DNA of 64,000 nucleotides, taken from NCBI GenBank assembly GCA_028583415.1, contig CM053266.1:37629758-37693757 (forward strand), given 5' to 3'. Positions 41,611 to 52,879 of this stretch are shown one piece after another. Within the stretch, counting starts at the first letter, position 1. Each line of letters starts with the position of its first letter. The position numbers were made by a program, and so were the translations under genes. The notes under the pieces were generated by a model. The model had not been told where the DNA came from. It ran no database searches and saw nothing but the letters and a program-made list of their open reading frames with translations. The DNA is from Protea cynaroides (Eukaryota; Streptophyta; Magnoliopsida; Proteales; Proteaceae).

Positions 41611-42949
41611 GTGTAGAGTTAGCAGAAGGAGATAGAATGCAAACCCACCTCCACCACCTATGGGGACCAATGACAACGAAGGTCAGGAAGGACAGGAAGG
41701 AAATGTTGGGAATTAAGGTACTGTGCCTCAGGATGTTCATCCACAAGCCAACCCAACCAACTTACCTGCACCACCTATGGATTTGGCTACTGTGGTGATG
41801 AATCTAGCACAACAAGTGCAACATATACAGCAAATGCAAGCCAACATGCAAGCTGCTATGGGAATTGCTTCCCCAACTGCAAACACAACACCTATACCTA
41901 CAAGGCAAGCTAGTACTATACCTGGTGGTAGCAATACGGTACCCCAAGCACCTCAAACACCAGTGGTACAAGCTCAAGTGCAGAATACTGAGGCACCGCA
42001 AGGCGGATATAACTAGGGTAACTATCAGTGCCAACCGCTTATGTATGGAGCATATGTAAAATATCAGTTGGACCATTCTAGGCTAATCAAGCATTTTTTG
42101 AAGATGAAACCGAAGGAATTCACTGGCAAGCTGTTGGATCCTCTGTGGCCACTAGATCAACGAAATGGAAAGAAACTTTATGATGATGACTGTAAATGAA
42201 AAGGAGAAAGTATTATGTGCCACATTTATGCTGAAAGGTGATGCACACCATTGGTGGAAATCCACTCGAAGTTATCTACTGACCAAGCACACCCAACTGA
42301 CCTGGGCTATCTATAAAGAAGCTTTCTTCGAGAAGTATTTTCCCAGGAGCTTTAGAGATGCAATGAAAAAGGATTTTTTGAGTCTGTATCAGGGATAAAT
42401 GTCTGTAGACGCTTATCAGCAGTGTTACGAAGAGCTATTTTTCTTTGCGCCCTCTAGCATGCAGGAAGAAGATATCAAAACCCGAAGGTTCGTCATGGGA
42501 CTTAAGGGAAGTATCATGTATTGGGATTGAAAAAGAAGATCTATAATGAAGCTGTATAGATTGCTCGAGTACTAGAATCGAGCCAGAAGGAGAGCTACTT
42601 TACTCAGAACAGGGGAATAAAGAGGCCTAATGGAAATACATATAACAGAGAGAACTCAAAGACATTCAAACCCTTCCGTACTCAAGGCTTTAATGCTGCA
42701 GCCAAGACTACCCTGACAACCCAAACTCAGCAGAAGCAGGGTAATGCTGGAGTCAAATGTTTTAATTGTGATCAAATAGGATATCATTCAATAGAGTGTC
42801 CTAAGCCAAGGAAGCAGCTACAGCAAGGAAAAGTTTATGCAATTACTTCTGAGGATGCTGCCGCATCACCTGATGTGGTCACAGGTATGATTCAACCTTT
42901 TTGCTTTGTACTACCTTGTGTGAGCATGTAGATTAAATTAAACCAAATC
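41611..42949 (+). pseudogene. TK-B gag
   Basis: Gln-rich helix VMNLAQQVQHIQQMQANMQAA (41790-41850), VQNTEAPQGGYN-stop, HFLKMKPKEFTGKLLDPLW (42095), then MLKGDAHHWWKSTRSYLLTK (42228), SFRDAMKKDFLSLYQG-stop, and ARVLESSQKESYFTQNRGI (42565). The knuckle reads CFNCDQIGYHSIEC (about 42758), with His and Tyr swapped relative to the CX2CX4HX4C spacing. It preserves the gag segment deleted from TK-A. Frameshifts near 42150, 42480 and 42530. Confidence 0.8.
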
Positions 42950-43670
42950 ACAGGTATCGTACCTATTAATGGCATACCCGCTAGAAAACTCTTTGACTCT
43001 GGGGCTACTCATTCTTTTATATCTGTGTCATTTGGAATGAAGTTAAGTATAGCCCTCAGATCTTTAGACTGCAAACTGCTTGTACGATCACCTATGGGAT
43101 CAGAAGTAGAACTAGACCAAGGTTATGGACCATGTCCAGTTATTATCAGTGAGAAGACTATGGATGCAACCTTAATCCAACTTGAGATGGCAGACTTCAA
43201 CGTTATCTTAGGAATGGATTGGTTAGCCCGACACTCTGCAAACCTATTATGTGGGGAAAAGAAATTGACATTCAAAGACAAGGAAGGCATAGAGTTTAGT
43301 TTTACGGGAACCAAACTTCCCCGTAAACAAAAACTCATTCTTTCGGCATTAAAGCCCAAGAGATGCCTTGAGAAAGGATGAATTGGGCATCTAATGTCCG
43401 TGGTCGACCTAACCAAGGAAGCACCACGAATGGAAGATATTGAAGTTGTGCATATTACCAGAATTGCCACCTGACCGAAGGACAGAGTTCGTCATAGACC
43501 TTATCCCTGGAGCCGCACCAGTATCTAGTATCTAAGGCACCTTATCAGATGGCTCATATTGAACTGAAGGAATTGAAGGTACAATTACAAGAACTGCTAG
43601 ACAAGGGTTATATTCGACCCAATATATCACCATGGGGAGCACTGGTATTGTTCGTGAAAAAGAAGGACGG
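42950..43670 (+). pseudogene. TK-B protease and start of reverse transcriptase
   Basis: GIVPINGIPARKLFDSGATHSFIS (protease Asp at about 42998), DFNVILGMDWLARHSANLLC, then a TGA at 43379. Linker remnants follow to the first RT block, ISPWGALVLFVKKKDGR-like codons at 43625-43670. There the element ends abruptly in reverse LTR sequence. The shared CGGTAG at the joint suggests a microhomology deletion of the remaining pol and 3' LTR. Confidence 0.8.
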
Positions 43671-45101
43671 TAGAGTCAGAGACTACAAGGACCGAGACCA
43701 CCTCCCCTGATACTCTATGACATAATAGTTCTGCTAAGGTAATGGCGATACGACGACGTCAGTGGACATGACTTGAATAGGCTATGGCACAATATACCCC
43801 GATAAAAACGGCATCGAAGTACCGGTTGATACCATCCCTACTCGCACCATATACACTGGCCAAACACAAACATTCACATGCCTATTCCTATCATCATCGT
43901 CATCATCATGTCATAAACAATAAAGTAAATATGCATGAACAAATAATAGAAATATTGGATGACATGTTGAATGCACATACAAGCATACACGCATTGAATC
44001 AATATGGCTCAAGAAATAAAACAGTTTATTATTAACCAAATAGTTTAGGTCTTGTTCATTCACCTTAGCTTGTTAATAGATCCTCTTTCAAGCTCTAGAA
44101 TCACCTTTATATTGTTATTATATTGGTAGAAGACCTAACAAAGTCGATAAAACTTAATTAGAATTTATTTCGAATTTAAAAACCATACTATTAACTGGGG
44201 GTCGGAGATAGGGTCGGAGTAATAATCGACCCCTGGTGCGACCACCCCTATTTTGGACTTCCGAACACTGGGGGTCGATGCTCAGGGTCTGGTAGGGTAG
44301 ATTGACCATCGACCCCCCATGCGACCCCCTGTGGGTTTTGTTGATTTTTTCTACTTTCAGTCCATTCTTCGTGTTTGGGGTCCTATGGCTTGCTACTACA
44401 GTCCATATTACACATGTTCTACGGTCTAGAACCATGATTCATTCACCTAAATGGCTTTCATAACTTCCCCATGGTTTTTCATGAAAACCTAACCATGGGT
44501 TGATGGTTTGGGTTTCTCTGAGATCATACTCTCTTCATTATCTAACCTAAGGTCTGTAGAAACTCATGGAATTAGTATCCATACCTGAGAAGAATACTCC
44601 TTCTCTCCAATTCTTCTCCTTTTTGCTTTCTTCTTTTACTTGTTTCTCTTCTTCTTCTCTTCCTTCTCTTCTCTTTCTCTCAATTCAATTTAGGGTTGTA
44701 AAAGGAGTGAAAGAGGCTTAGAGACGTCCTATTTATAGAGTAAAAACTCCTAAAATAACTCTCATTGTGTTTAGGAAAGAGTCCAACCGAAATTAGGAAA
44801 CTTTCCTAATTTCTGTTTCTGGCGGCAACTGGGGGTCGATGAGGGGGTCGATGATCCCGTCGACCCCTGGTTCCTAAAGTGTCCGACCTCCTCTGTAAAA
44901 CTGGGGGTCTGACCTTCTGTCTTGGGGGTCCGACCCTCCCTTGCTGGGTATGCGACCCTCCCCTTAATTTAAGTATTTTTTGGGTCGATTTAATACCTAG
45001 GATCACGATCTCCTTCACGCCCTTAGTTCATTTTGTTCAACCATGATGGGTAAACCTGGTTGAAGGTGGTAAGACCGGGTTAGTTTGATACGGGTCTTAC
45101 A
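43671..45101 (-). repeat. Tekay-like LTR, right part, reverse orientation
   Basis: Begins inside the LTR (equivalent to about 8872 in the complete copy) and ends at the exact terminus CGGGTCTTACA at 45101. Word clusters at 44198-44335 and 44820-44965 use GGGGTCG. Minus-strand TATA/GACGTC lies at 44722-44740 (CTATAAATAGGACGTCTC). Right-hand 5-mer GTGGC may be the target duplication; its partner was not found. Confidence 0.85.
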
Positions 45102-45333
45102 GTGGCGATGGTGGTAGTGGTGGTAGTGGTGACAGTGGTGGTGGTGGTGCTGACGGCTGCGACGGTGGCGGTGGTGCTGGTGGCAGTAGTGGTTGTGGTG
45201 GCGGTGGCAATGGTGGACGTGGGTGGTGGGTGGTGGGTGGTGGTGGTGGTGATGGGTGGTCAGTGGTGGTGGGTGGTGGCACTGGTGGGTGGTGGCAACA
45301 GTGGGGGTGGTGGTGGTGGTCAAGTGAGAGTCA
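45102..45333 (+). repeat. GGT-rich imperfect microsatellite
   Basis: Repeated GGT/GGC/GCT triplets over 230 bases. ORFs on both strands (Val-rich plus, Pro/His-rich minus) follow from composition alone. Confidence 0.95.
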
Positions 45334-47674
45334 TATGAGAGTTGACTCTCTTTTTTTCTCTCAAAAAATTGATCCAACAACTTGGAGGAAGTATTTATAA
45401 CTCCACAATTTTAGATTTTAGAACCATTCTGAATCCGATTCACTCTGTGGGAATTGGAATCCAACCGGACTTATCAAACGCGCTTCTACTCCAAAATGAT
45501 TCTCTCAAAACCAAAATCCATAGAATTCATATGTGGAAATTTTATCAAACAGGCCCTAAAGGAATACGTGTAAGTAGAATTGGGAAAACACTTGATACGT
45601 GTTGATAAACAAAGAGGGTTGTTATAACCGAATTGGTTAAGTAATGATTGGTAAAGTAGAGTGAGGATTATGCTGTGAGAGGTTTATAAAGGAACAATTG
45701 ATAACAAAGTAATACATCAGAATATACATTTCCTTACTTATCACCTTTTCCTTCTTTTCTTTTGGAGGATGCTACCCTCAAAGCAGCAGGCATTGTTTAA
45801 CACGGTGCCCTGAGGCCGGAGTGGCAGAGCTGAGTTTTATGAAATGGAAAACCAAAATCTGATTGAGCGGGCGGGCTTCACCTTTTTTATCAGATTCAAA
45901 AAGGTAATGGGCTCACGATTTGATCTCCTGCGCCTAGTCTTTGATCTACTGTTGGATTAAATGTTAGGATACATGTCGTTCGTCTAAACAAGTCAGCCGA
46001 GTCAACAGGGGACGATTTGATGTTAGCTGCCCGAGTCAGGGTCTCAGGGATTGCCATCATGCTCGACTCTCTCCTGGAGTCCTGCCTCGTCCAAACCCTC
46101 TTTGGAAACTGTTAAATTGACGCCGTTGCCTGTTGAAGATGACACGACCATAGAACCCTTGGATAAATTTGTAAATGAGTAGTCTCTCATCACGTTACGT
46201 ATTCTATGCCAAAAAAAAATCAGATGAGTATCACGTGCATAGAACTGTGGGACGTCTGGACGAGGCAAAAGACATCTAACTTTTACACGGCAACAGAAAG
46301 GCAGAGAATACGAAATTACCAGCTTTTCTTGGGGAGTGTGTCGCTCCGTTTTAGATAAAAATTGGAGTATAGACTCATAGACTGGAAGAGACGACGGCGA
46401 AGAGCCGAACGTTGAGAAAAGGTCAAAACAAATTAAATAATAAACAATAAACAAAGAAAAAAAGCTTATAAAGGTTCAATGCAAAATGTCAAACAATACG
46501 TCTCATTTTGGGAACTGGGTTTGACAGGTCCTCGACTCACCGCATCAGATAAACAACAACCGCGACACCACTACTTAATTGTCCAGGAGAGAGAGAGAAA
46601 ACAGAGACACTGCAAGAGAGAAAGAGATAAAGTAATAGGGCCAGCGAGAGTGATGTTAGACTACATCAAATATGGTCCGGTGTCAAACGGTGGCCGTCGG
46701 ATCGTGCAAACACCTCCTCCCTCAAATTCCCGTATTTGTTTTCCTGATGACCAATCAAGCCGTATGAAAGGTGATCGACCAATGTCAACAAGAACAATAT
46801 TTTGTCTCTACGTAATCTATCCAGTGACATGTAAACATTGTCACCACTGTCTAAACCATTTGATCTTTAACATTACATCCCCTTAATATCAAAATTACCC
46901 CTATTAAACGTAGGATTTCATGGACACCGGCCCATTAAATAATAACTCTGGGAAACATGCTTTGGAAATCATTTACGTGACAGGTTAATTGGGATTATTA
47001 TTTGATATTTGGAGGGAGAGATATCTCCTTAATTTTTAATTTAATTTGAGAAATTATCTAAAAAAACCTATAAATGAAATGGAAAATTACTCGTATCATC
47101 CCTGGACTTAGGTCCAAATATACCTATTACCATCAAGTTCACAACAATTACAAATACTACCCTTAAATATAAAAAATTGCTATATGTTCATTCAATTAGA
47201 TTTTTTTTGACAATCGCTGATGGCAGCACAAATTGTATTTTTGAAGGTAAAAAAATACACTTATGAATATTGTGAAAAGACCATACCCTGATAAACTATT
47301 CGAGGGCCACCTTTGCCGATGATGTTTCCTTCTTTCAAGCTTTCAATCACCCCGCGCAACTTCTAGTACCATTTGATCTTTTAAACAACGGTGGTGAGAA
47401 TTATATTAGCAAACTTCCTGATACTGATATGATGATGACGATAATTTAGGAATATAAAATGGCGGAAGAGATAGACAAGAAGGCGAAGGTAGAGGTGGTG
47501 GTGAAGTTTTGCATAAACGACCACAAAAGATTTACTAGTGGAGATACTGAAGTGACTCGACGGCCACTCGCTCAGGGTGGCAACGTGTGTGTGCCACCAG
47601 TAGCGATTCGTCACCCGTCGCGACTTGTTATGGGAGAACATCTGCTTCCGCCACGTATCACCCCCACCTTATGA
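45334..47674. other. Non-LTR sequence, no recognised gene
   Basis: The largest stretch without recognisable transposon coding. 45360-45560 ends with CAAACAGGCCCTAAAGG, the kind of terminus seen in plant MITEs, but no partner terminus was found. Minus ORF 46044-46454 (137 codons) has a TATA-like CTTTATAAGC upstream (about 46464-46473) and a stretch VVSSSTGNGVNLTVSKEG; plus ORF 46479-46886 and plus ORF 47459-47674 (MAEEIDKKAKVEVVVKFC) are also open. None matches a family I know, and none has convincing exon structure. They could be 5' ends of host genes or chance. Confidence 0.3.
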
Positions 47675-48643
47675 TGTGAGATCCACACTGAACGGGATGG
47701 TCTTGAGCTCACCAAAATGCTTGCACAGAAAGAGAAAAGGATACTGTGAAATGGTCGGGCTTCGATACCCCGGGACTACTCCGATGTCTAAGTCAATCCG
47801 ATGAAACAAGCAGTATAGAACAGTCACGGAGGTAGCTGTTCCTTTGTCAAAGAAGGGAGTTCAAGTAGTTGTCTGAGCTCAAGTTTGGGTGAGAAGTTGA
47901 TAGTGAGAGACTCGCGGAAGGGAAAGAGAAAATATGTGAGAATCTAAATCGAGTCTCCAAATATCCAAAAAGTCCCGCCTTCTCCTTTTGTTCTTCTATT
48001 TATAGCCAAAGGATATGTTTGGATGCAATCAGCCACGTGTCCAGATTGTTGTAGATGTGTCTTGTTCAATTGTGGCTTGCACGTTCACTTTGGCTAGAGT
48101 GGTGGTTGGTGGGCGTTTGTCGAGGTGGTAAATATAGGCCACTATTCAAGTGGCGTCCCTTGATCTCACGCCTGTCCAGAGAGAATGATTTTCTCCCAAT
48201 CACATTGACTAACGGACACGATGCTTATAAATGTGTATGGTTCGCATTTAATGCGCATGGCCAGCGTATACGTCCCTTGATTGCTTCCATAATGAGATGA
48301 CTGTTGATAATCTTGTGCGTTCTTACAAAGATGCCACGCGTCCAGTTTGACATCAATCACCTTGTTGAAGTGTGTCTCAGAATGTGCTAATCCAAAGCGT
48401 CCAAGGCAGGGCAACTGTGCTAGGGCATTGAGAGTCAGTGAACCTTCGGTGATCAACCTCAGGGATAAATGTTCTTCCGAGGTTGGGCTTGCTTTTGTCG
48501 ATGTCTAAGGGCTAGAGCCCTGCTTCCTGACGAAGGCCTCGAAGAAGCTTTTGAGGATCACTTTCAGATATACACCTCGAACAACCTCGTCAAGGACAAT
48601 TTTTTGGCATACACGTAAGGTCACTGGTGGGGTATAACCCCCA
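47675..48643 (-). repeat. Probable solo LTR of another family, reverse
   Basis: TGTGAGATCCACACTG...TATAACCCCCA, 969 bp, with flanking TATGA (47670-47674) and TATCA (48644-48648), a 4 of 5 match. The left part parallels the Tat-C LTR (CTACTCCGATGTCTAAGT against ACACTCCGATGCCTAAGT). A minus-strand TATA box CTATAAATAG (about 47999-48008) supports reverse orientation. Boundaries are inferred. Confidence 0.4.
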
Positions 48644-48776
48644 TATCAAGTGGTGATGGTGTTGGGTGAGTATCACACGTCAATCTGCAACAGTGTGGAA
48701 CTAGCCACCATAATAGGCGAGAGCGCTAGAGTAGAATCCTAGAGATCTAGAGCTTGGTAGCTAGTCAGGGAAAAAG

Positions 48777-48919
48777 ATCGTCTCCAGCCGTCCAGTTGTC
48801 CAGTCGTGGACTGGGCGGACTGGATTTAAAGGACACGCCCCCCCATGTATTGGTATGCGTGTCCTTTTAATCCAGTCCGTCCAGTCCACGACTGGACGAC
48901 TAGACGGACTGGAGACGAT
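48777..48919. mobile_element. 143-bp hairpin (foldback/MITE-like) element
   Basis: Two arms of about 62 bases, starting ATCGTCTCCAG and ending CTGGAGACGAT, are inverted copies with a handful of mismatches, around an AT/C-rich centre of 19 bases near 48839-48857. The arms themselves are built of CCAGTC/GACTGG words. No clear target duplication is visible, and the family is not recognised. Confidence 0.8.
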
Positions 48920-49158
48920 TCAAGTCCAGGATCCTTTGGGCTTCAGGGTAAGCAGTGAAAAAGATCTGAAACCCTCGATCAAGTAAAAATCTGTTGAGTA
49001 CATCAGTTTAGGCACGACCATCGACGACATCCGAAGCTTCTAGAAGGATGAAGGGGATCTTATCTGACTTCAACCAAGTTGCAGCAACTAAACCGAAGAA
49101 CGCTGCTCCGACGATGACGACTCCGGTAATTTTAACGGGTGAGGCGCTAGAATCCTGC
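48920..49158 (-). pseudogene. FAD-dependent amine oxidase/desaturase-like exon remnant
   Basis: The minus strand after CCATTGCAG (acceptor-like, about 49159) reads SSASPVKITGVVIVG, AAFFGLVAATWLKS, DKIPFILLEASDVVDGRA, a stop, then TDVLNRFLLDRGFQIFFTAYPEA. This is the N-terminal dinucleotide-binding fold of an FAD amine oxidase or phytoene-desaturase-related protein: the usual GAGxxG appears as GAAFFG, and the usual acidic end and GGR motif as EASDVVDGR. One TAA replaces the expected Arg-Thr region. The hairpin element begins where the coding match ends. Probably one exon of a former host gene or a captured fragment. Confidence 0.65.
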
Positions 49159-49209
49159 AATGGGATGGAAATCTATACATCCTTGGTTTTGAGTTTGCTC
49201 AATTGAGAG

Positions 49210-51719
49210 CAAGAGTGAACTAGTGTTTGTACTGTTCATGGAAAAGAGAGAAACACAATGAAGATGGTTTTGAGAATGGTAGGGAAAGAAAATAGAAGCA
49301 ATGCAACGTATCTAAGTAGGAAGAGATAGATCTCGAATCTGCTTTTACAAACATCATAAGAACATCCGCAAAAAGGAGTGAAGAACTTCTCAAGGGCTTG
49401 CATTTATGAACCAAAGAGATAGCTTTAAAGGCCACTGCCTTATTTGAAAGACTAGTTAAAACTTCCATGGCCATAGTAAACAAAAACGGAGACATAGGGT
49501 CACCTTGGCGAATACCTCTTCCACCATTGAAAAACCCAGCAGGAGAACCATTGATAAGAATGGAAAACATAGCAGTTTCGATGCACACCTTAATCCAACC
49601 AATGAACACCTCCGGGAATCCCATTCTCCTCAACACTGCTAACATGAAGGGTTGGCTGATGGAGTCCAAGGCTTTATGCAAGTCCACTTTGAGAACAAAT
49701 ATAGGGGAAGAAAACTTCCTTTCCATGCCTCGAACGATCTCATGACAAATAAGATTGTTATTTGCAATAGAACAACTTTTGATGAAATCGGATTGATTAT
49801 AAGAAACCAAATTACCTATCACTTTTTGCAATTAATCTTTTCATAAGGATTTTTTAGATGAACTTGTAGATAAGATTGCATAGGGAGATAGGCCAAAAAT
49901 CTTTGAAGCTGATCTGGGGGTTCGACTTGGGGATTAAGCTCACAAAAGTTGAATTAATACATCGAGGCATATAAAAAGATGAAAAGAACCACTGGACAGC
50001 TGAAGTGACCTCCTCACCAACCTCCTCACCAATAAGGGGCCAAGCTTTCTTGTAGAAAAGAGCATTGATGTCTTCCGAACCTAATCCTTTGTGGTCATTA
50101 TGACCAAAAATCATGCTTCTAACCTCTTCCTTGCTAATGGGGATTAACAAAGTATATTGGCCCAGAGGTAAGAGAGAAAGGGAAATCCACTTCATAAAGA
50201 TTCACAACATCATCTGACATAGAAAAGCCAAATAAGTTTTTGAAGAAGAGGAAGATTCCTCTTTGATGGCAATTGGATCCTCCAAAATAGAGCCATCTAG
50301 AGCTTGAATAGATGCAATCTTACCAAAACTTTGATGACTTTTCATTGACTTATCAAAGAAGAAAGGATTTTGATCTCCCAAAGCCAGCCAACTAATCCAG
50401 GGCTTCTGGTGAAGGAAATTTTCCTTATTTGGACAAGGCAGAGGCCAAAATCGACCTAGCCACCCTTTCCTGCTCAATAAGATCAGCATTCAACAAATCC
50501 AAAGCCATATCTGATTGAATCTGATATAAAGTTTCTTAAGCTCTTTTAACAACTTCAAAAACATTACCAAATGTGGTTTTGTTCCAAGAAAACAGCTCTC
50601 TCTTAATATTCTTCCACTTCGCTGTGAGAGAAGAAAGAGGATCCATACTTGGCCTAATGGAAGATGCCACCCAAACTTTACTGTATCAATAAACAATTCC
50701 TAATCTACCCAAATATTAAAAAAATCTAAAAGGCTTTGGACCAAAGTTCATGGCTTCCTCCACATTGAGACAAATAGGGAGCCTTGGAAAAAGTCCAACC
50801 AAGGAGAATTAATCAAAGCATGATCCAATTCGCAATAAATTCTATTATCCCCAAGTTGATCGTTATTCCATGTAAAAGAGTTCCCATAACCTTGAAGATC
50901 CATGAGACCCGACTTATCAATGCAATGGTTAAAAGCATCTGCACTTTCTTGATTCATAGCTCTTCCACCCACCTTTTCGGATTGACATCTCACCGCATTA
51001 AAATCACCCATAACAACCCAGGGCTCAGTCAAAGAATGAACTAATTGAGTAATAGAATTCCAGAGATGATTTCTACCATCCACATCATTAGCACCATAGA
51101 CAGCAGTACAAAAAAAGGATTCTAACCTTGCAGTGGATGAATTGGAGAGATGAGTTTAGAACCTTGACTTCAACCAACTAGGGATCCCATCTAATCCATA
51201 TTTTAGCAACCTCATTAGCACTAGCATCACAATTATGAATAAAATACCAAACTCTCATAAGGGGCTTGAATGAAGAACTTAGATTTTTCTCCTCGACTTT
51301 GGATTCCACTAAAATACACGTTGCTGCTTTGAGGTTTAGCAGCAACTTCTTCACAGCCATTTTTTTATGTAGTGCATTGAAACCATGAATATTCCAACAT
51401 AGACAAATCATGAGAACCAAGAGAGCACGGTGACCTGGGTTTCAACTCCAAACGGTGCCTCAATTTTAACCAAGGATCCCTCATCACCAGAGGACTCCTC
51501 TATCAATCTTTTGGCATGCTTATCCCATTTAGAATCACCCACAGAGGTAAGATTAGAGAACCAGGGAGTCCAAAGGATTATGGTCTAAAACTAATGGTAG
51601 GAGTTGAGGGTTGGCTATAGATACAAAAGACAGAGGGGCTTTTAAAGGGAGAATGGGGATGGGAGGGATGGGCCAAATGTATTGAGCCGGAACTTGACCC
51701 GGACAGATTTGAAGGACTA
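49210..51719 (-). pseudogene. L1-type LINE ORF2 remnant (endonuclease and RT)
   Basis: Minus strand. The endonuclease starts MICLCWNIHGFNALHKKMAV (about 51410), ILVESKVEE, then VVMGDFNAVRCQSEKVGG (50985) and LMDLQGYGNSFTWNNDQ. RT follows with VSLIPKSNPQISFKDFWPIS, FKDFWPISLCNLIYKF, NQSDFIKSCSIANNNLICHE, LKVDLHKALDSISQPF and GIRQGDPMSPFLFTMAMEVL, then LLFADVLMMF where FADD is expected (second Asp is Val). The 3' third, including any C-terminal cysteine domain and poly(A), is missing. Many stops and shifts. The part above 51420 resembles a proline/serine-rich ORF1 tail. Inactive. Confidence 0.85.
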
Positions 51720-52085
51720 GATGGGTCGATGAGTGCCTTGTGGGAACGCAAGATGATAGTAGTGTGGACTAATGTTGATTCAGCCTCAACGTATTGGTGG
51801 CTTGTACACAAAGTCACTTCCGATCAGTTATCAGGGTAAAGCATTGTTGGGTTGTATTCAGCTGACAAAATGGAGTTAGGCTAGCCTTGGCTAGGCATGG
51901 CTAAGGCACCGCACAGACATTGAACCCTGAAAAAAGTTGGCCTGTAACAATTTGCTATCTACTAATCTACCTGCTAAAGTTTGCTTGCCCTTACAAGTCC
52001 CTTCGTTATCTCACTTTCTTGTTCACACTTCATTTCTCCTAAGTTGTATCCTCTCCTGTCGCCCAGATGCATCAGCCATTCATCA
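51720..52085 (-). repeat. Inverted duplication, left arm
   Basis: The reverse complement matches 52735-53100 at about 85% by eye. It covers both the start of the element-F LTR (GTTACAGGCCAACTTTTTCAGG) and the DNA flanking it (GTAGATTAGTAGATAGCAAATT; TGTGAACAAGAAAGTGAG-like). The arms are about 650 bases apart. Confidence 0.75.
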
Positions 52086-52345
52086 GAATATGTTGGTTTA
52101 AAAGTTAATTATTTTTTTGAGAGAATTGAATAACAAAAATAAGTGGGCACAATACAAAAGAAAAATCGAATACACAATGGAGCATAAAACTAAAGAAAAG
52201 GCCCCAATTTAATTGAAGATACTCCAGTGAAGTTGGCTTTATTAGTATATTTTGATTGATTTACCCTGTTAGAGTTGGTTCTAACCAATTTGAATTAGAT
52301 TCAGATTGAAACTGATAGGGTCTCATGAGTTTTTAAACCTGTCCC

Positions 52346-52346
52346 C

Positions 52347-52397
<51 letters not shown>
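52346..52397 (+). repeat. (AG)n microsatellite
   Basis: About 52 bases of AG with one C interruption, inside the spacer of the inverted duplication. The rest of 52086-52734 shows no recognisable gene. Confidence 0.97.
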
Positions 52398-52400
<3 letters not shown>

Positions 52401-52879
52401 GGATATCCCAATTTATACTACCTTTTAAAGGAAAGATATCGACCTTTGATGGGGAGGACAGAGCGGATAAGAAATCAATGCAAGCTTTATACCCTTCTTT
52501 ATGTAACTCCTTTTCTCAAATACAAATCGGTTGGACTAAAGTGCCTTTTGAGGGATATTGACTGAAATTCCCCTCCCTATTTTCATTTTTTTTCTTTAAT
52601 ATCCATTCATCAGTCTTTTGGAGAGGGAAGAAAATTGAGCATGGCTCAGTGGTTATCCAGGATCCGGACGAAACGAGGAGAGAGAGGGGGGAAGATCCCC
52701 TCTTATCGCTTAATCCTTTAGTCATCGAGCATCCCAACCCGTCTGATGAATGGTTGACGCGTCTTGGCAATAGGAGAGGATACAACTTAGGATAAATGAA
52801 GTGTGAACAAGAGAGTGAGATAAAGAAGGGACTGGCAAGGGCAAGCAAACTTTAGCATGTAGATTAGTAGATAGTAGAT

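Noticed and set aside
23484..45101. The two reverse LTR parts (23484-24905 and 43671-45101) as one LTR split by TK-B
   Set aside because: Their LTR contents overlap by about 550 bases, and their words differ (GTGGTCG against GGGGTCG), so they are two copies.
45097..45338. Pro/His-rich and Val-rich ORFs
   Set aside because: Products of the GGT microsatellite on both strands.
46044..46886. Two opposed ORFs of about 136 codons as host genes
   Set aside because: No recognisable domain and no convincing exon structure; mentioned only in the description of 45334-47674.
49220..51420. A host RT-like gene
   Set aside because: Endonuclease plus RT order and many stops identify an L1-type LINE remnant.
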